Assembly (NCBI GenBank): GCA_046296655.1
Contig: JBKBLE010000011.1
Coordinates: forward strand, 1-64,000
Reading direction: 5' to 3'
DNA length: 64,000 nucleotides
DNA from: Cloacibacterium sp046296655
Lineage (GTDB): Bacteria; Bacteroidota; Bacteroidia; Flavobacteriales; Weeksellaceae
This document shows, one piece after another, positions 1 to 8,884 of this stretch (positions within the stretch are counted from its first letter, which is position 1; each line of letters opens with the position of its first letter). A program made the translations under genes and the position numbers. Under the pieces are notes generated by a model. The model did no database searches. It was not told the DNA's origin and saw nothing but the letters and a program-made list of their open reading frames with translations.

Positions 1-66
1 AACCTTATCCGCCTGCTCTTTAATCGGAATATTCTTAATGAAAAACTGAAAATGGCGGCTTGTTAA
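1..66 (+). CDS. Possible 3' end of a gene cut by the window edge
   Basis: Frame 1 is open from the first base to a TAA at 64-66 and ends in KMAAC. With only 21 codons no family can be assigned and chance is not excluded. The 170 bases that follow are AT-rich and hold only the promoter of the next gene. Confidence 0.2.
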   Translation, partial: NLIRLLFNRNILNEKLKMAAC

Positions 67-218
67 GGAGTGACTAAATAAGGCGAAATTCCCAGAATGT
101 TAAAATTTTTTAGAATCCTTGAGTTCTTCTAACAATTATTAACAGTTGGAAAAAAAGTTTAATAGAAGTTTAACTAATATTTTAGTTATCAACGTTTTAT
201 TTAGTCCGAAAAACAAAG

Positions 219-226
219 TATTTTTG
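219..226 (+). promoter_or_regulatory. -7 box of the 237 gene
   Basis: TATTTTTG matches the Bacteroidota TAnnTTTG consensus and ends 10 bases before the ATG, so a very short leader is predicted. Confidence 0.55.
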
Positions 227-236
227 CTCCATATTT

Positions 237-1028
237 ATGAAGCGAATTTTATTACTAAGCTGTTTGCTGTTTTTAACTTCAATAAGCGCTCAAACTTTTT
301 CTGGAACTCTTTTCATGCGAGATAAATCTTCTTTCTATCTCAACCAGATTTACGTTACCAATCTTAATGAACAAAGAACTTATCTTACTTCTTATACTGG
401 AGAATTTAAAATTCCTGCAAAAGTAGGAGATGTAATAAGATTTACCTCAATTGTTTCGGAGCGAAAAGACATCAAAATTACTCCTCAATTGCTTGAAAAT
501 CCTCGAAATTTGATAGAACTCGAAGTGGCTTATAGGGAAATTCAAGAAGTGATTTTGAGTAGATTTAAACCTACGGGAAACCTTAGAAAAGATGTTCGTA
601 CTTTAGATTCTAAAAAATCTTCTCTTGAAATAGCAAAAATAATAGGTTTACCAGCTCCAAAAGGCGATGGAACTCCGCCAATAACTCCAGTTGCAAGCTT
701 AGCGAATGGTGGTTTAAGTATCGGTTTAGAAAGTCTTTATGATGTAATTTCTGGTCAAGCCAAGAAAAAACAAAGGCTTCAAGAATACGAAAAGATGCAA
801 ATTGGTATTAAAAATATTAAAGCTTATTTAGGAGACGATTATTTTACTAGATTAAAGGTTCCTCTTCATTTAGTTGACAATTTTCTTCAGTTTGTTTATA
901 CATCAGATAACTTGAAAATTTATTTAGATGTGGCTAATTATGAGGCTGTAAAAGTCTCTATAGAAAAATATTTGCCTATTTATCAAAAAAGATTACGCAA
1001 CTCTCACCTTCAAGAAGTTTTAAATTAA
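237..1028 (+). CDS. Secreted hypothetical with carboxypeptidase-like regulatory domain
   Basis: A 263-residue protein with a Sec signal peptide (charged MKR, hydrophobic core, cleavage near SAQ at about 19). Residues 20-95 resemble the carboxypeptidase-D regulatory beta-sandwich common in Bacteroidota surface proteins: a GTLFMRD start, then a YTGEFKIPAKVGD segment. The C-terminal half is charged and helical and I recognise nothing in it. There is no lipobox and no T9SS sorting domain. Probably periplasmic or outer-membrane associated. Monocistronic, with its own -7 box. The domain assignment rests on pattern only. Confidence 0.7.
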   Translation: MKRILLLSCLLFLTSISAQTFSGTLFMRDKSSFYLNQIYVTNLNEQRTYLTSYTGEFKIPAKVGDVIRFTSIVSERKDIKITPQLLENPRNLIELEVAYREIQEVILSRFKPTGNLRKDVRTLDSKKSSLEIAKIIGLPAPKGDGTPPITPVASLANGGLSIGLESLYDVISGQAKKKQRLQEYEKMQIGIKNIKAYLGDDYFTRLKVPLHLVDNFLQFVYTSDNLKIYLDVANYEAVKVSIEKYLPIYQKRLRNSHLQEVLN

Positions 1029-1081
1029 ACTATGATAGGGCAATTCCATCTTCCTAATTTTTATTAAATTTAAAATAATTA

Positions 1082-1089
1082 TATCTTTG
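1082..1089 (+). promoter_or_regulatory. -7 box of trmB
   Basis: TATCTTTG lies 19 bases before the GTG start at 1109 and supports that start. Confidence 0.55.
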
Positions 1090-1108
1090 CTTTCTTAAAA
1101 ATTGACTT

Positions 1109-1792
1109 GTGGGGAAGAATAAAATAGCAAGATTTGAAGAAAATAGAAGACTTCCAAATGTAATACAACCAACTAGAGAAGAAGCTTTAGGTAATTTTGA
1201 ACTTAAAGGTAAATGGAGAGAGAGGGTTTTTAAAAACAATAATCCTATTGTTTTAGAACTTGGTTGTGGGAAAGGTGAGTATAGTGTAGGAATGGCAAAA
1301 GCTTTTCCTGATAAAAATTTTATCGGAGTAGATATTAAAGGAGCAAGATTTTGGTTTGGAGCAAAAGAAGCTGTAGAAAAAGGTTTAAATAACGCAGCTT
1401 TTTTACGCACCCAAATAGAATTGATAGATTGCTTTTTTGATGAAAATGAAGTTGATGAAATCTGGATTACCTTTCCAGACCCTCAGATTAAATACAGAAG
1501 AGGGAAACATAGACTTACCCATCCAGATTTTTTAAATCGCTACAAAAAAATTCTGAAACCTTCCGCAATTATTCATTTGAAAACAGATTCTGAGTTTCTG
1601 CATGGTTATACTTTGGGTATTTTACAAGGATATGGTCACGAAATTCTAACCGCTCATCATGATATATATGGAGCGCCAGAATATGAACCAGACACTCTCT
1701 ATCTAAGGGAAATTAAAACTTATTATGAGGAATTGTTTTCTGCTAAAGGCAAAACGATTACCTATATTAAGTTTAGATTGAATCAAAAATAA
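1109..1792 (+). CDS. trmB: tRNA (guanine(46)-N7)-methyltransferase TrmB
   Basis: 227 residues, normal length for the family. It methylates N7 of G46 in the tRNA variable loop using SAM. The SAM-binding motif ELGCGKGEYSVGMA is near residues 50-63, and the TrmB signatures ITFPDPQIK and a charged RGKHRLTHPDF segment are near 125-145. Translation starts at GTG: MGKNKIARFEEN is the usual N-terminus in this class and no ATG lies upstream in frame. Monocistronic, facing rpsB, with a shared hairpin between them. Confidence 0.95.
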   Translation: MGKNKIARFEENRRLPNVIQPTREEALGNFELKGKWRERVFKNNNPIVLELGCGKGEYSVGMAKAFPDKNFIGVDIKGARFWFGAKEAVEKGLNNAAFLRTQIELIDCFFDENEVDEIWITFPDPQIKYRRGKHRLTHPDFLNRYKKILKPSAIIHLKTDSEFLHGYTLGILQGYGHEILTAHHDIYGAPEYEPDTLYLREIKTYYEELFSAKGKTITYIKFRLNQK

Positions 1793-1827
1793 AAAAAACT
1801 CTCAAGAATTTCTTGAGAGTTTTTTTG
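1791..1827. terminator. Bidirectional terminator between trmB and rpsB
   Basis: ACTCTCAAGAA and TTCTTGAGAGT form an 11-bp inverted repeat flanked by A and T runs, so it can serve both convergent genes. Confidence 0.8.
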
Positions 1828-1846
1828 TTGTATGATCTTCGAAAAA

Positions 1847-2605
1847 TTATTTAGCGTCAAAGTCTTTATCTGCATCAGCAGTTACTTTTTCACCTTCTTT
1901 AGATTTTTCTTTATCAGCTTTTCTTTGAGATTGACCTTCTTTGATAGATTCTGATACTACAGAAAGGATCATGTCAATAGATTTAGAAGCATCATCGTTT
2001 CCTGGAATTACGAAGTCTACTTTTCTAGGATCTGAGTTAGTATCTACGATACCAAATACAGGAATACCTAATTTTTTAGCTTCAGTTACAGCAATGTGCT
2101 CTCTTAAAATATCTACTACGAATACAGCAGACGGAAGCCTCACCATATCAGCGATTGAACCAAGGTTTTTCTCAAGTTTTGCTCTCTGTCTGTCAACCTG
2201 AAGCCTCTCTTTTTTAGATAAAGTTTCGAATGTTCCATCTTTCTTCATTTTATCGATAGCGTTCATTTTCTTAACCGCTTTTCTGATTGTAACGAAGTTA
2301 GTTAACATTCCACCTGGCCATCTTTCAGTGATGTAAGGCATGTTAAGTTCTGATGCATGTTTTGCTACTACTTCTTTAGCTTGTTTTTTAGTAGCCACGA
2401 AAAGAACTTTTTTTCCTGCAGAAGTAATTTTTTCTAAAGCGTTGCAAGCTTCATCTAATTTCACTGCAGTTTTATGCAAATCGATAATGTGAATACCGTT
2501 TTTCTCCATGAAAATGTATGGAGCCATATTAGGATTCCACTTTCTAGTCATGTGACCAAAGTGTACGCCTGCTTCTAATAAGTCTTTAACTTGTGCTTTT
2601 GCCAT
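1847..2605 (-). CDS. rpsB: 30S ribosomal protein S2 (uS2)
   Basis: 252 residues. It binds the 30S neck and is needed for S1 recruitment in many bacteria. The family signatures LLEAGVHFGHMTRKWNPNM at the N-terminus and GIVDTNSDP near 185 are present. The last 30 residues form a Lys/Glu-rich tail typical of Flavobacteriia. It is third in the order rplM-rpsI-rpsB, but 129 bases separate it from rpsI. The usual partner tsf is not next to it and lies at 19715. Confidence 0.97.
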   Translation of the reverse strand: MAKAQVKDLLEAGVHFGHMTRKWNPNMAPYIFMEKNGIHIIDLHKTAVKLDEACNALEKITSAGKKVLFVATKKQAKEVVAKHASELNMPYITERWPGGMLTNFVTIRKAVKKMNAIDKMKKDGTFETLSKKERLQVDRQRAKLEKNLGSIADMVRLPSAVFVVDILREHIAVTEAKKLGIPVFGIVDTNSDPRKVDFVIPGNDDASKSIDMILSVVSESIKEGQSQRKADKEKSKEGEKVTADADKDFDAK

Positions 2606-2734
2606 TTTTTTAATTTTTGTTAGTTTACGTTCCGCTTTTAAGCAATCAACTTTACGTTGGATGGGAGTAAAGTTTGGATGCTAAACATAACGGGCAATTT
2701 TTGTAATAATTTGTAAATAAACCGAGAAAAAAGA

Positions 2735-3121
2735 TTAACGTTTTGAGAATTGGAATCTCTTTCTTGCTTTTTTCTGACCTGGTTTTTTTCTTTCTACCAT
2801 TCTAGCGTCTCTAGTAAGAAGACCAGCTGGCTTAAGCGCTAATCTGTTTTCTTCATTAATTGCACATAGTGCTCTAGAAATCCCTAGTCTAATTGCTTCA
2901 GCTTGACCTGTAATTCCACCACCGAAAACGTTTACAGTAACATCGTACTGACCTACAGTTTCAGTTAATAAGAACGGTTGGTTTACTTTATATACTAACA
3001 TGTCAGTACAGAAGTAAGTTTTTGCATCTTTACCATTTACAGTGATGTTACCAGTACCTGGTTTCACGTAAACTCTAGCTACAGAAGTTTTTCTTCTTCC
3101 AATCTTGTGAACTATAGACAT
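2735..3121 (-). CDS. rpsI: 30S ribosomal protein S9 (uS9)
   Basis: 128 residues. The N-terminus is IGRRKTSVARVYVKPG, and the C-terminal KKARKRFQFSKR tail is the extension that reaches the P-site tRNA. The GGGITGQAEAIRLGISRAL block is conserved in the family. It starts 2 bases after the rplM stop, so the two genes are one transcript. Confidence 0.97.
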   Translation of the reverse strand: MSIVHKIGRRKTSVARVYVKPGTGNITVNGKDAKTYFCTDMLVYKVNQPFLLTETVGQYDVTVNVFGGGITGQAEAIRLGISRALCAINEENRLALKPAGLLTRDARMVERKKPGQKKARKRFQFSKR

Positions 3122-3123
3122 AA

Positions 3124-3579
3124 TTACTTAATTTCGTTAAGGTTAATAACTTTTGGTTGCTGTGCTTCGTGCTTATGCTCAGACCCAGCGTATACATACA
3201 AATTCTTGTAGATAACACTTCCTAATTTGTTTTTTGGTAACATTCCTTTTACAGATTTTTCTACCAATTTACAATTGTCTTTTTTGTGCACTTCTTCAGC
3301 AGTTAACGATTTTTGACCACCTGGATATCCAGTATGCCAAATGTATTCTTTGTCTGCCCACTTGTTGCCAGATAAAGCAACTTGTTCTGCATTCAAAACG
3401 ATTACGTTATCACCACAGTCTACGTGTGGAGTGTAATTCGTTTTGTGCTTACCTCTCAAAATCTTTGCAACTTTAGAAGCTAATCTTCCTAAAGGTTGCC
3501 CAGCTGCATCTACCACAACCCATTCTTTCTTAGCGGTAGCTTTGTTAGCTGATACGGTTTTGTAACTTAATGTATTCAC
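3124..3579 (-). CDS. rplM: 50S ribosomal protein L13 (uL13)
   Basis: 151 residues. An early large-subunit assembly protein with the family blocks GRLASKVAKILRGKHK, NYTPHVDCGDNVIV and AVKGMLPKN-like KGMLPKNKLG. The start is GTG at 3579, because MNTLSYKTVSANKAT matches the usual N-terminus in this class. A six-codon reading frame precedes the GTG in the same frame (see findings). First gene of rplM-rpsI. Confidence 0.96.
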   Translation of the reverse strand: MNTLSYKTVSANKATAKKEWVVVDAAGQPLGRLASKVAKILRGKHKTNYTPHVDCGDNVIVLNAEQVALSGNKWADKEYIWHTGYPGGQKSLTAEEVHKKDNCKLVEKSVKGMLPKNKLGSVIYKNLYVYAGSEHKHEAQQPKVINLNEIK

Positions 3580-3625
3580 TTATTATCGTTTACGATTAAA
3601 CATAATTTTCCCCTAAAAAGGTGTG

Positions 3626-3633
3626 CAAAGGTA
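3626..3633 (-). promoter_or_regulatory. -7 box of rplM-rpsI
   Basis: TACCTTTG on the minus strand, 46 bases upstream of the rplM GTG. The leader contains a short ORF and a small palindrome. Confidence 0.55.
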
Positions 3634-3702
3634 TTAATTTTTTTTGGAATTGAAAAACTTTATCAAGATTTAAACGTAAATTTAACCTTAAAAAATTAAT
3701 TT

Positions 3703-4035
3703 TCAATCTCTTAATGACTTGTTGTTTCTGAAACTTGCTAGTAAATAATACCCCACAAATACTATAGAAAACTTAAAAACAGAAGGTAAAGATTTTTCTA
3801 AATCAAAAATGAAAGCGCCAATCAGTACTAAAAAAATCATCGCGCCAAAAGAAATTCCTAGTTTTTTCGGCAAAGAAATAACGGGATTGTCTAAATAAAA
3901 AGCCATTCCCCAAGCTAACCCGAAAGCAAAACTGTAAAAAAGTTCTAGCCATAATCCGCCACTTTCTAATAAAAAATGATTGATTAAAAAACTGATTAAA
4001 GTTCCAGCTATCGTATATAATAAAGCCCTCTTCAT
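3703..4035 (-). CDS. Small integral membrane protein, unknown
   Basis: 110 residues with four predicted membrane helices (about 4-22, 27-46, 61-77 and 85-101) and a short charged tail. I recognise no family. It is divergent from icmF with 80 bases between the starts, so the two promoters lie close together. No functional link to the mutase can be shown. Confidence 0.65.
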   Translation of the reverse strand: MKRALLYTIAGTLISFLINHFLLESGGLWLELFYSFAFGLAWGMAFYLDNPVISLPKKLGISFGAMIFLVLIGAFIFDLEKSLPSVFKFSIVFVGYYLLASFRNNKSLRD

Positions 4036-4086
4036 GTTTTAAAATTTTTACAAAAATACTTAAATTTTCAATTCTCGGGATTTTTC

Positions 4087-4094
4087 TATATTTG
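4087..4094 (+). promoter_or_regulatory. -7 box of icmF, decides the start
   Basis: TATATTTG matches TAnnTTTG. A longer reading would begin at a TTG inside this box (4092), which would lie upstream of the transcript. The ATG at 4116 is therefore the likely start. Confidence 0.65.
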
Positions 4095-4115
4095 AGACCT
4101 ATCGAAAAGTTATTT

Positions 4116-7100
4116 ATGGAAACCCAAAAATATCAACCTAAAAATAAGGTAAGAGTAGTTACAGCAGCCTCACTTTTTGACGGACACGACGCTGCCATTA
4201 ACATTATGCGAAGAGTGATTCAAGGAACAGGATGCGAAGTTATTCACCTTGGTCATGATAAATCCGCAGAAGAAGTAGTAAACTGTGCTATTCAAGAAGA
4301 TGCAAACGCTATTGCACTTACGTCTTATCAAGGCGGTCATAATGAATATTTTAAATACATCTATGATTTACTTCGTGAGAAGAACTCTCCTCAAATCAAA
4401 ATTTTTGGTGGAGGTGGTGGAGTAATTCTTCCCGAAGAAATTAAAGATTTAATGGAGTACGGAATCGATAGAATTTATTCTCCAGATGATGGTAGAGAAA
4501 TGGGATTGCAAGGAATGATTGATGATTTGGTTCAAAAATCTGATTTTGCTACAGGCGAAAATATCACCGTTTCTGATATCGAAAATATCAAATTCGAAGA
4601 TGCTAAATCTATCGCGCAAGTGATTTCTGCCGTGGAAAACTTCTCAGATGAGAAACCAGAATTGGTGGAAGCATTAAAAGAAAAAGCAAAAGATTTCAAT
4701 ATTCCCATCATCGGGATTACAGGAACTGGAGGTGCAGGTAAATCTTCGTTAACAGATGAATTGGTGCGTAGATTTTTAAGAGCAAATCCTGATAAAAAAA
4801 TTGCGATTATTTCTGTAGATCCTTCTAAAAAGAAAACTGGAGGTGCGCTTCTCGGCGATAGAATCAGAATGAATTCCATCAATGATTCTAGAGTTTACAT
4901 GCGTTCTATGGCTACTCGAGAGAATAATGTTTCGGTTTCGCCTTACATTCATTCTGCATTAGATGTTCTCAAAATTTCTAGTCCAGATATTATTATTTTA
5001 GAAACTTCGGGAATTGGTCAATCTGGTTCTGAAATTACTGAAATTGCAGATATTTCTATGTATGTAATGACGCCAGAATATGGTGCTTCTACACAATTAG
5101 AAAAAATTGATATGCTAGATTATGCAGATTTAATCGCATTAAATAAATCTGACAAAAGAGGAGCTTTAGATGCCGTTCAAGCGGTGAGAAAACAGTTTCA
5201 GCGTAACCACCAATTGTGGGAAAAACCATTAGAAGAAATGCCAGTTTTTTCTACGAAGGCAAGTCAGTTTAACGATTGGGGAACTACCGTTTTGTATAAT
5301 GCATTAATTGAAAAAGTAAATGCTAAATTCACTTCATTAGATCTAAAATCATACGAAGAACAAAACGTTTCGGAAGAATCTACCATTATTCCACCGAAAA
5401 GAGTTCGTTATCTTTCTGAAATCGTAGATAATAATAAAAATTACGACAAGCAAGTTGAGGAACAAGCACTAATCGCTAAAAAAATGTATCTCATCGATGG
5501 TGCTAAAGCACTGATTACAGATGATGAACATACTACTGATAAACTTGAAAAAGTTTTCCTAAAAATCAAAAAAGAACTTTCGGAAGAAAACCGATTGTTT
5601 TTGCAAGGTTGGCATCATTTTAAAGAAGAAATGCAGCAAGATACCTTCTCTTACTTGGTTCGTGGCAAAGAAATAAAAGTAGAAACCAAATACGAATCAC
5701 TTTCTCATCTTAAAATTCCAAAAATTGCCTTACCGAAATACCACGATTGGGGCGATTTAATCCGTTGGAAAGGCCAGGAAAATGTTCCCGGAGCATTTCC
5801 ATTCACCGCGGGAATTTATCCTTTCAAAAGAACCGGTGAAGATCCTACCAGAATGTTTGCAGGAGAAGGCGGGCCAGAACGTACCAACAGAAGATTCCAC
5901 TTTGTTTCCGCAGAAATGCCTGCGAAAAGACTTTCTACAGCGTTTGATTCTGTGACTTTATATGGTCAAGATCCTGCTTTTCCACCAGATATTTACGGAA
6001 AAATCGGGAACGCGGGAGTTTCCATTGCAACTTTGGACGATGCCAAAAAACTCTATTCCGGTTTTGATCTGATTAATGCTTTGACATCTGTTTCAATGAC
6101 GATTAACGGTCCTGCTCCGATGCTATTGGCATTTTTTATGAACGCTGCGATTGATCAAAATTGTGAAAAATATATTGAAGAAAATAATCTTTGGGATAAA
6201 GTAGAACAAAAACTTAAAGAAAAATTTGACGATAAAGGTTTAAAAAGACCTTCCTACAACGGAGAATTGCCACCTTCCAACAATGGTTTAGGTTTAAAAT
6301 TATTGGGAATTACCGGTGATGAAATTTTAGATGCTGAAACATACCAAAAGATAAAAGCAGAAACCATCGCAACTGTTCGTGGAACGGTTCAAGCAGATAT
6401 TTTGAAGGAAGATCAAGCACAAAATACTTGTATTTTCTCTACGGAATTTGCTTTGAGATTAATGGGAGATGTTCAGGAATATTTCATTCAAAATAAAGTG
6501 AGAAATTTCTATTCGGTTTCTATTTCCGGGTATCACATTGCTGAAGCTGGCGCGAACCCAATTTCTCAGTTGGCATTTACTTTGGCAAATGGTTTCACTT
6601 ATGTAGAATATTATTTGAGCCGAGGAATGAATATTAATGATTTTGCTCCGAATCTTTCCTTCTTTTTCTCCAACGGTGTCGATCCCGAATATGCCGTGAT
6701 TGGACGCGTTGCCAGAAGAATCTGGGCGAAGGCTATGAAATACAAATATGGTGCTGATGAGCGTTCGCAAATGCTGAAATACCATATCCAAACGTCAGGA
6801 CGTTCGCTTCACGCACAAGAAATCGATTTTAACGATATTAGAACTACGCTTCAAGCGTTGTATGCGATTTATGACAACTGTAATTCACTTCACACCAATG
6901 CTTACGACGAGGCAATTACCACACCAACCGAAGAATCGGTGCGTAGAGCAATGGCAATTCAGTTGATTATCAACAAAGAATTAGGTTTAGCGAAAAACGA
7001 AAATCCGCTGCAGGGTTCATTTATTATTGAAGAATTGACGGATTTGGTAGAAGAAGCGGTTTATGCAGAATTTGACAGAATTACAGAACGTGGCGGAGTT

Positions 7101-7478
7101 TTAGGAGCAATGGAAACGATGTATCAGCGCTCGAAAATCCAGGAAGAATCAATGCATTATGAATGGTTAAAACATACAGGAGAATATCCAATTATCGGCG
7201 TGAATACTTTCCTCGGAAAAGACGGTTCACCTACAGTTTTACCAGGAGAAGTAATTCGTTCTACTGAAGAAGAAAAGCAACAACAAATTGAGAATTTGCA
7301 AAATTTTCAGAAATCCAACGAAGATAAAACTCAAGAATGGTTGAATAAATTGCAATTGGCTGCCATTAATCAACAAAATTTATTCGAAGTGATGATGGAA
7401 GCGGTGAAATATTGCTCTCTCGGACAGATTACCAACGCGCTTTTCGAAGTAGGCGGGAAGTATAGGAGGAATATGTAG
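4116..7478 (+). CDS. icmF: Fused acyl-CoA mutase IcmF (B12 domain, MeaB-type GTPase, mutase)
   Basis: 1120 residues in three parts. The N-terminal cobalamin-binding domain has the D-G-H-D motif at about 22-25, where His is the lower cobalt ligand. A MeaB-like G-protein chaperone has Walker A GTGGAGKSS near 204 and NKSD near 342. The C-terminal TIM-barrel mutase domain begins near 545. IcmF enzymes interconvert isobutyryl- and n-butyryl-CoA by radical rearrangement and protect B12 through the fused GTPase. The substrate-specificity position in QAQNTC is Gln, as in isobutyryl-CoA mutases. The PFTAGIYPFKR segment has Tyr where I recall Phe in characterised IcmF. Monocistronic. Confidence 0.93.
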   Translation: METQKYQPKNKVRVVTAASLFDGHDAAINIMRRVIQGTGCEVIHLGHDKSAEEVVNCAIQEDANAIALTSYQGGHNEYFKYIYDLLREKNSPQIKIFGGGGGVILPEEIKDLMEYGIDRIYSPDDGREMGLQGMIDDLVQKSDFATGENITVSDIENIKFEDAKSIAQVISAVENFSDEKPELVEALKEKAKDFNIPIIGITGTGGAGKSSLTDELVRRFLRANPDKKIAIISVDPSKKKTGGALLGDRIRMNSINDSRVYMRSMATRENNVSVSPYIHSALDVLKISSPDIIILETSGIGQSGSEITEIADISMYVMTPEYGASTQLEKIDMLDYADLIALNKSDKRGALDAVQAVRKQFQRNHQLWEKPLEEMPVFSTKASQFNDWGTTVLYNALIEKVNAKFTSLDLKSYEEQNVSEESTIIPPKRVRYLSEIVDNNKNYDKQVEEQALIAKKMYLIDGAKALITDDEHTTDKLEKVFLKIKKELSEENRLFLQGWHHFKEEMQQDTFSYLVRGKEIKVETKYESLSHLKIPKIALPKYHDWGDLIRWKGQENVPGAFPFTAGIYPFKRTGEDPTRMFAGEGGPERTNRRFHFVSAEMPAKRLSTAFDSVTLYGQDPAFPPDIYGKIGNAGVSIATLDDAKKLYSGFDLINALTSVSMTINGPAPMLLAFFMNAAIDQNCEKYIEENNLWDKVEQKLKEKFDDKGLKRPSYNGELPPSNNGLGLKLLGITGDEILDAETYQKIKAETIATVRGTVQADILKEDQAQNTCIFSTEFALRLMGDVQEYFIQNKVRNFYSVSISGYHIAEAGANPISQLAFTLANGFTYVEYYLSRGMNINDFAPNLSFFFSNGVDPEYAVIGRVARRIWAKAMKYKYGADERSQMLKYHIQTSGRSLHAQEIDFNDIRTTLQALYAIYDNCNSLHTNAYDEAITTPTEESVRRAMAIQLIINKELGLAKNENPLQGSFIIEELTDLVEEAVYAEFDRITERGGVLGAMETMYQRSKIQEESMHYEWLKHTGEYPIIGVNTFLGKDGSPTVLPGEVIRSTEEEKQQQIENLQNFQKSNEDKTQEWLNKLQLAAINQQNLFEVMMEAVKYCSLGQITNALFEVGGKYRRNM

Positions 7479-7502
7479 CCGAAGTTCGGCTTCCAAAAAT
7501 TT

Positions 7503-7534
7503 AAAATCTCCAGAAATTTCTGGAGATTTTTTTG
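7503..7534 (+). terminator. Terminator of icmF
   Basis: AATCTCCAGAA and TTCTGGAGATT form a hairpin followed by a run of T. Confidence 0.8.
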
Positions 7535-7685
7535 TGTGTAATACAAATTTATTTTAAACAGCAATTTTGTTTATAGGTTATGAGTCTATCTGTAAATGCT
7601 TTTTTAATTGTAATATTTTTAAACAAAGCGAAAATTTTAATAGAGTTTAACAATTATTTTTTGTGATAAATTAAAAATACATCTA

Positions 7686-7693
7686 TATCTTTG
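7686..7693 (+). promoter_or_regulatory. -7 box of the desaturase gene
   Basis: TATCTTTG, with a TTTG -33-like element at 7660-7663 (22-base spacer), 22 bases before the ATG at 7716. Confidence 0.55.
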
Positions 7694-7715
7694 AGCCGAA
7701 GAAAATTATTATGTA

Positions 7716-8771
7716 ATGAATAACGAAAACGAGATTGTAGAAGACCTTAAAAACTGGAAGGAAATCATCAAACCTTATGCTACACCAGAAATAAAATTAG
7801 CAAGAAAAGAAGTCTGGAAAACGGTTTTACCTTTCGGTTTGCTTTTTATAGCGGCAGCCATAGTTTATGAATTTCAATTTTGGGGCGCTTTAGGAATTTG
7901 CTTTTTGGCAGGATTATTTTTAACCAGAATTTTTATTATTCAGCATGATTGCGGGCATCAATCTTTTTTCCCGGACAGAACTAAAAATGATAGAACAGGA
8001 TTTCTAATGAGTTTGATGACGTGTATTCCATACAAATATTGGGCGCGTTCTCATAATCATCATCACGCACACCAAGGTCAATTAGATACCAGAACCATCG
8101 GAGATGTTACTTTGTTGACGGTGAGAGAATACAATGAACTTTCTAATTGGGGAAAGATAAAATACAGAATTTATCGTTCGGTTCCTGTAATGTTTGTTTT
8201 GGGGCCTATTTACTACATTTTTATTCACAACAGAATTCCTTTTATCAAATTTAAAGGTTGGGAAAAAGAGCGTTTAACGCTGTTGAGAACCAATTTATAC
8301 TTATTAGGATTTTTTGCCATTTTAGGAGTGATTTTAAGCTTGCCGACTTTTGACCTTATCGAAGGATTCAAAAAATTAGCACTTTTATACATTCCTATTC
8401 TTATCACGTTTGCGTTTACAGCGATTTGGTTTTTTTACATGCAACATCAGCACGATCCAAATTACAAAGCATGGAAAGAAGATTGGCAATATCTTTTAGC
8501 AGCAATTAAAGGAAGTTCTTATTATAAATTGCCAAAAATTTTCAACTTTTTTACAGGAAATATTGGGTATCATCACATTCATCATTTGGCTCCGAAAGTT
8601 CCTTTCTATAAATTAGAAAAATGCAGCAAAGAGAATCCTATTTTCCAAAAATATGTAACGACTATTACCTTATTAAGCAGTGTTAAATATGCATTTTATA
8701 CACTCTGGGACGAAGAAAATTACAGAATGATTACCTTCAGACAACTGAAAACCATCCCTGTAAAAGCATAA
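7716..8771 (+). CDS. Membrane fatty-acid desaturase
   Basis: 351 residues. Di-iron acyl-lipid or acyl-CoA desaturase with the three histidine boxes HDCGHQSF (about 88), HNHHHAHQG (about 113) and HHIHH near 286, plus membrane helices near 38-70, 150-170, 190-207 and 222-242. It inserts a cis double bond into membrane acyl chains. It has its own promoter and terminator, which suits independent control of fluidity. Regiospecificity cannot be read from the sequence. Confidence 0.9.
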   Translation: MNNENEIVEDLKNWKEIIKPYATPEIKLARKEVWKTVLPFGLLFIAAAIVYEFQFWGALGICFLAGLFLTRIFIIQHDCGHQSFFPDRTKNDRTGFLMSLMTCIPYKYWARSHNHHHAHQGQLDTRTIGDVTLLTVREYNELSNWGKIKYRIYRSVPVMFVLGPIYYIFIHNRIPFIKFKGWEKERLTLLRTNLYLLGFFAILGVILSLPTFDLIEGFKKLALLYIPILITFAFTAIWFFYMQHQHDPNYKAWKEDWQYLLAAIKGSSYYKLPKIFNFFTGNIGYHHIHHLAPKVPFYKLEKCSKENPIFQKYVTTITLLSSVKYAFYTLWDEENYRMITFRQLKTIPVKA

Positions 8772-8792
8772 ATTTATTTCACATGATATTTC

Positions 8793-8823
8793 AAACCTTC
8801 AAGATTTTCTTGGAGGTTTTTTG
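8793..8823 (+). terminator. Terminator of the desaturase gene
   Basis: AACCTTCAAGA and TCTTGGAGGTT pair with one G-T step and are followed by T6. Confidence 0.75.
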
Positions 8824-8857
8824 TTGAGGTTAAAGAAAAGCCCTACAAAAGATTTTG

Positions 8858-8865
8858 TATCTTTG
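8858..8865 (+). promoter_or_regulatory. -7 box of the kinase-like gene
   Basis: TATCTTTG, 19 bases before the ATG at 8885. Confidence 0.5.
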
Positions 8866-8884
8866 AAAAGACAAATTCAGGAGG

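Noticed and set aside
4092..4115. TTG start for icmF
   Set aside because: The TTG lies inside the -7 box TATATTTG.
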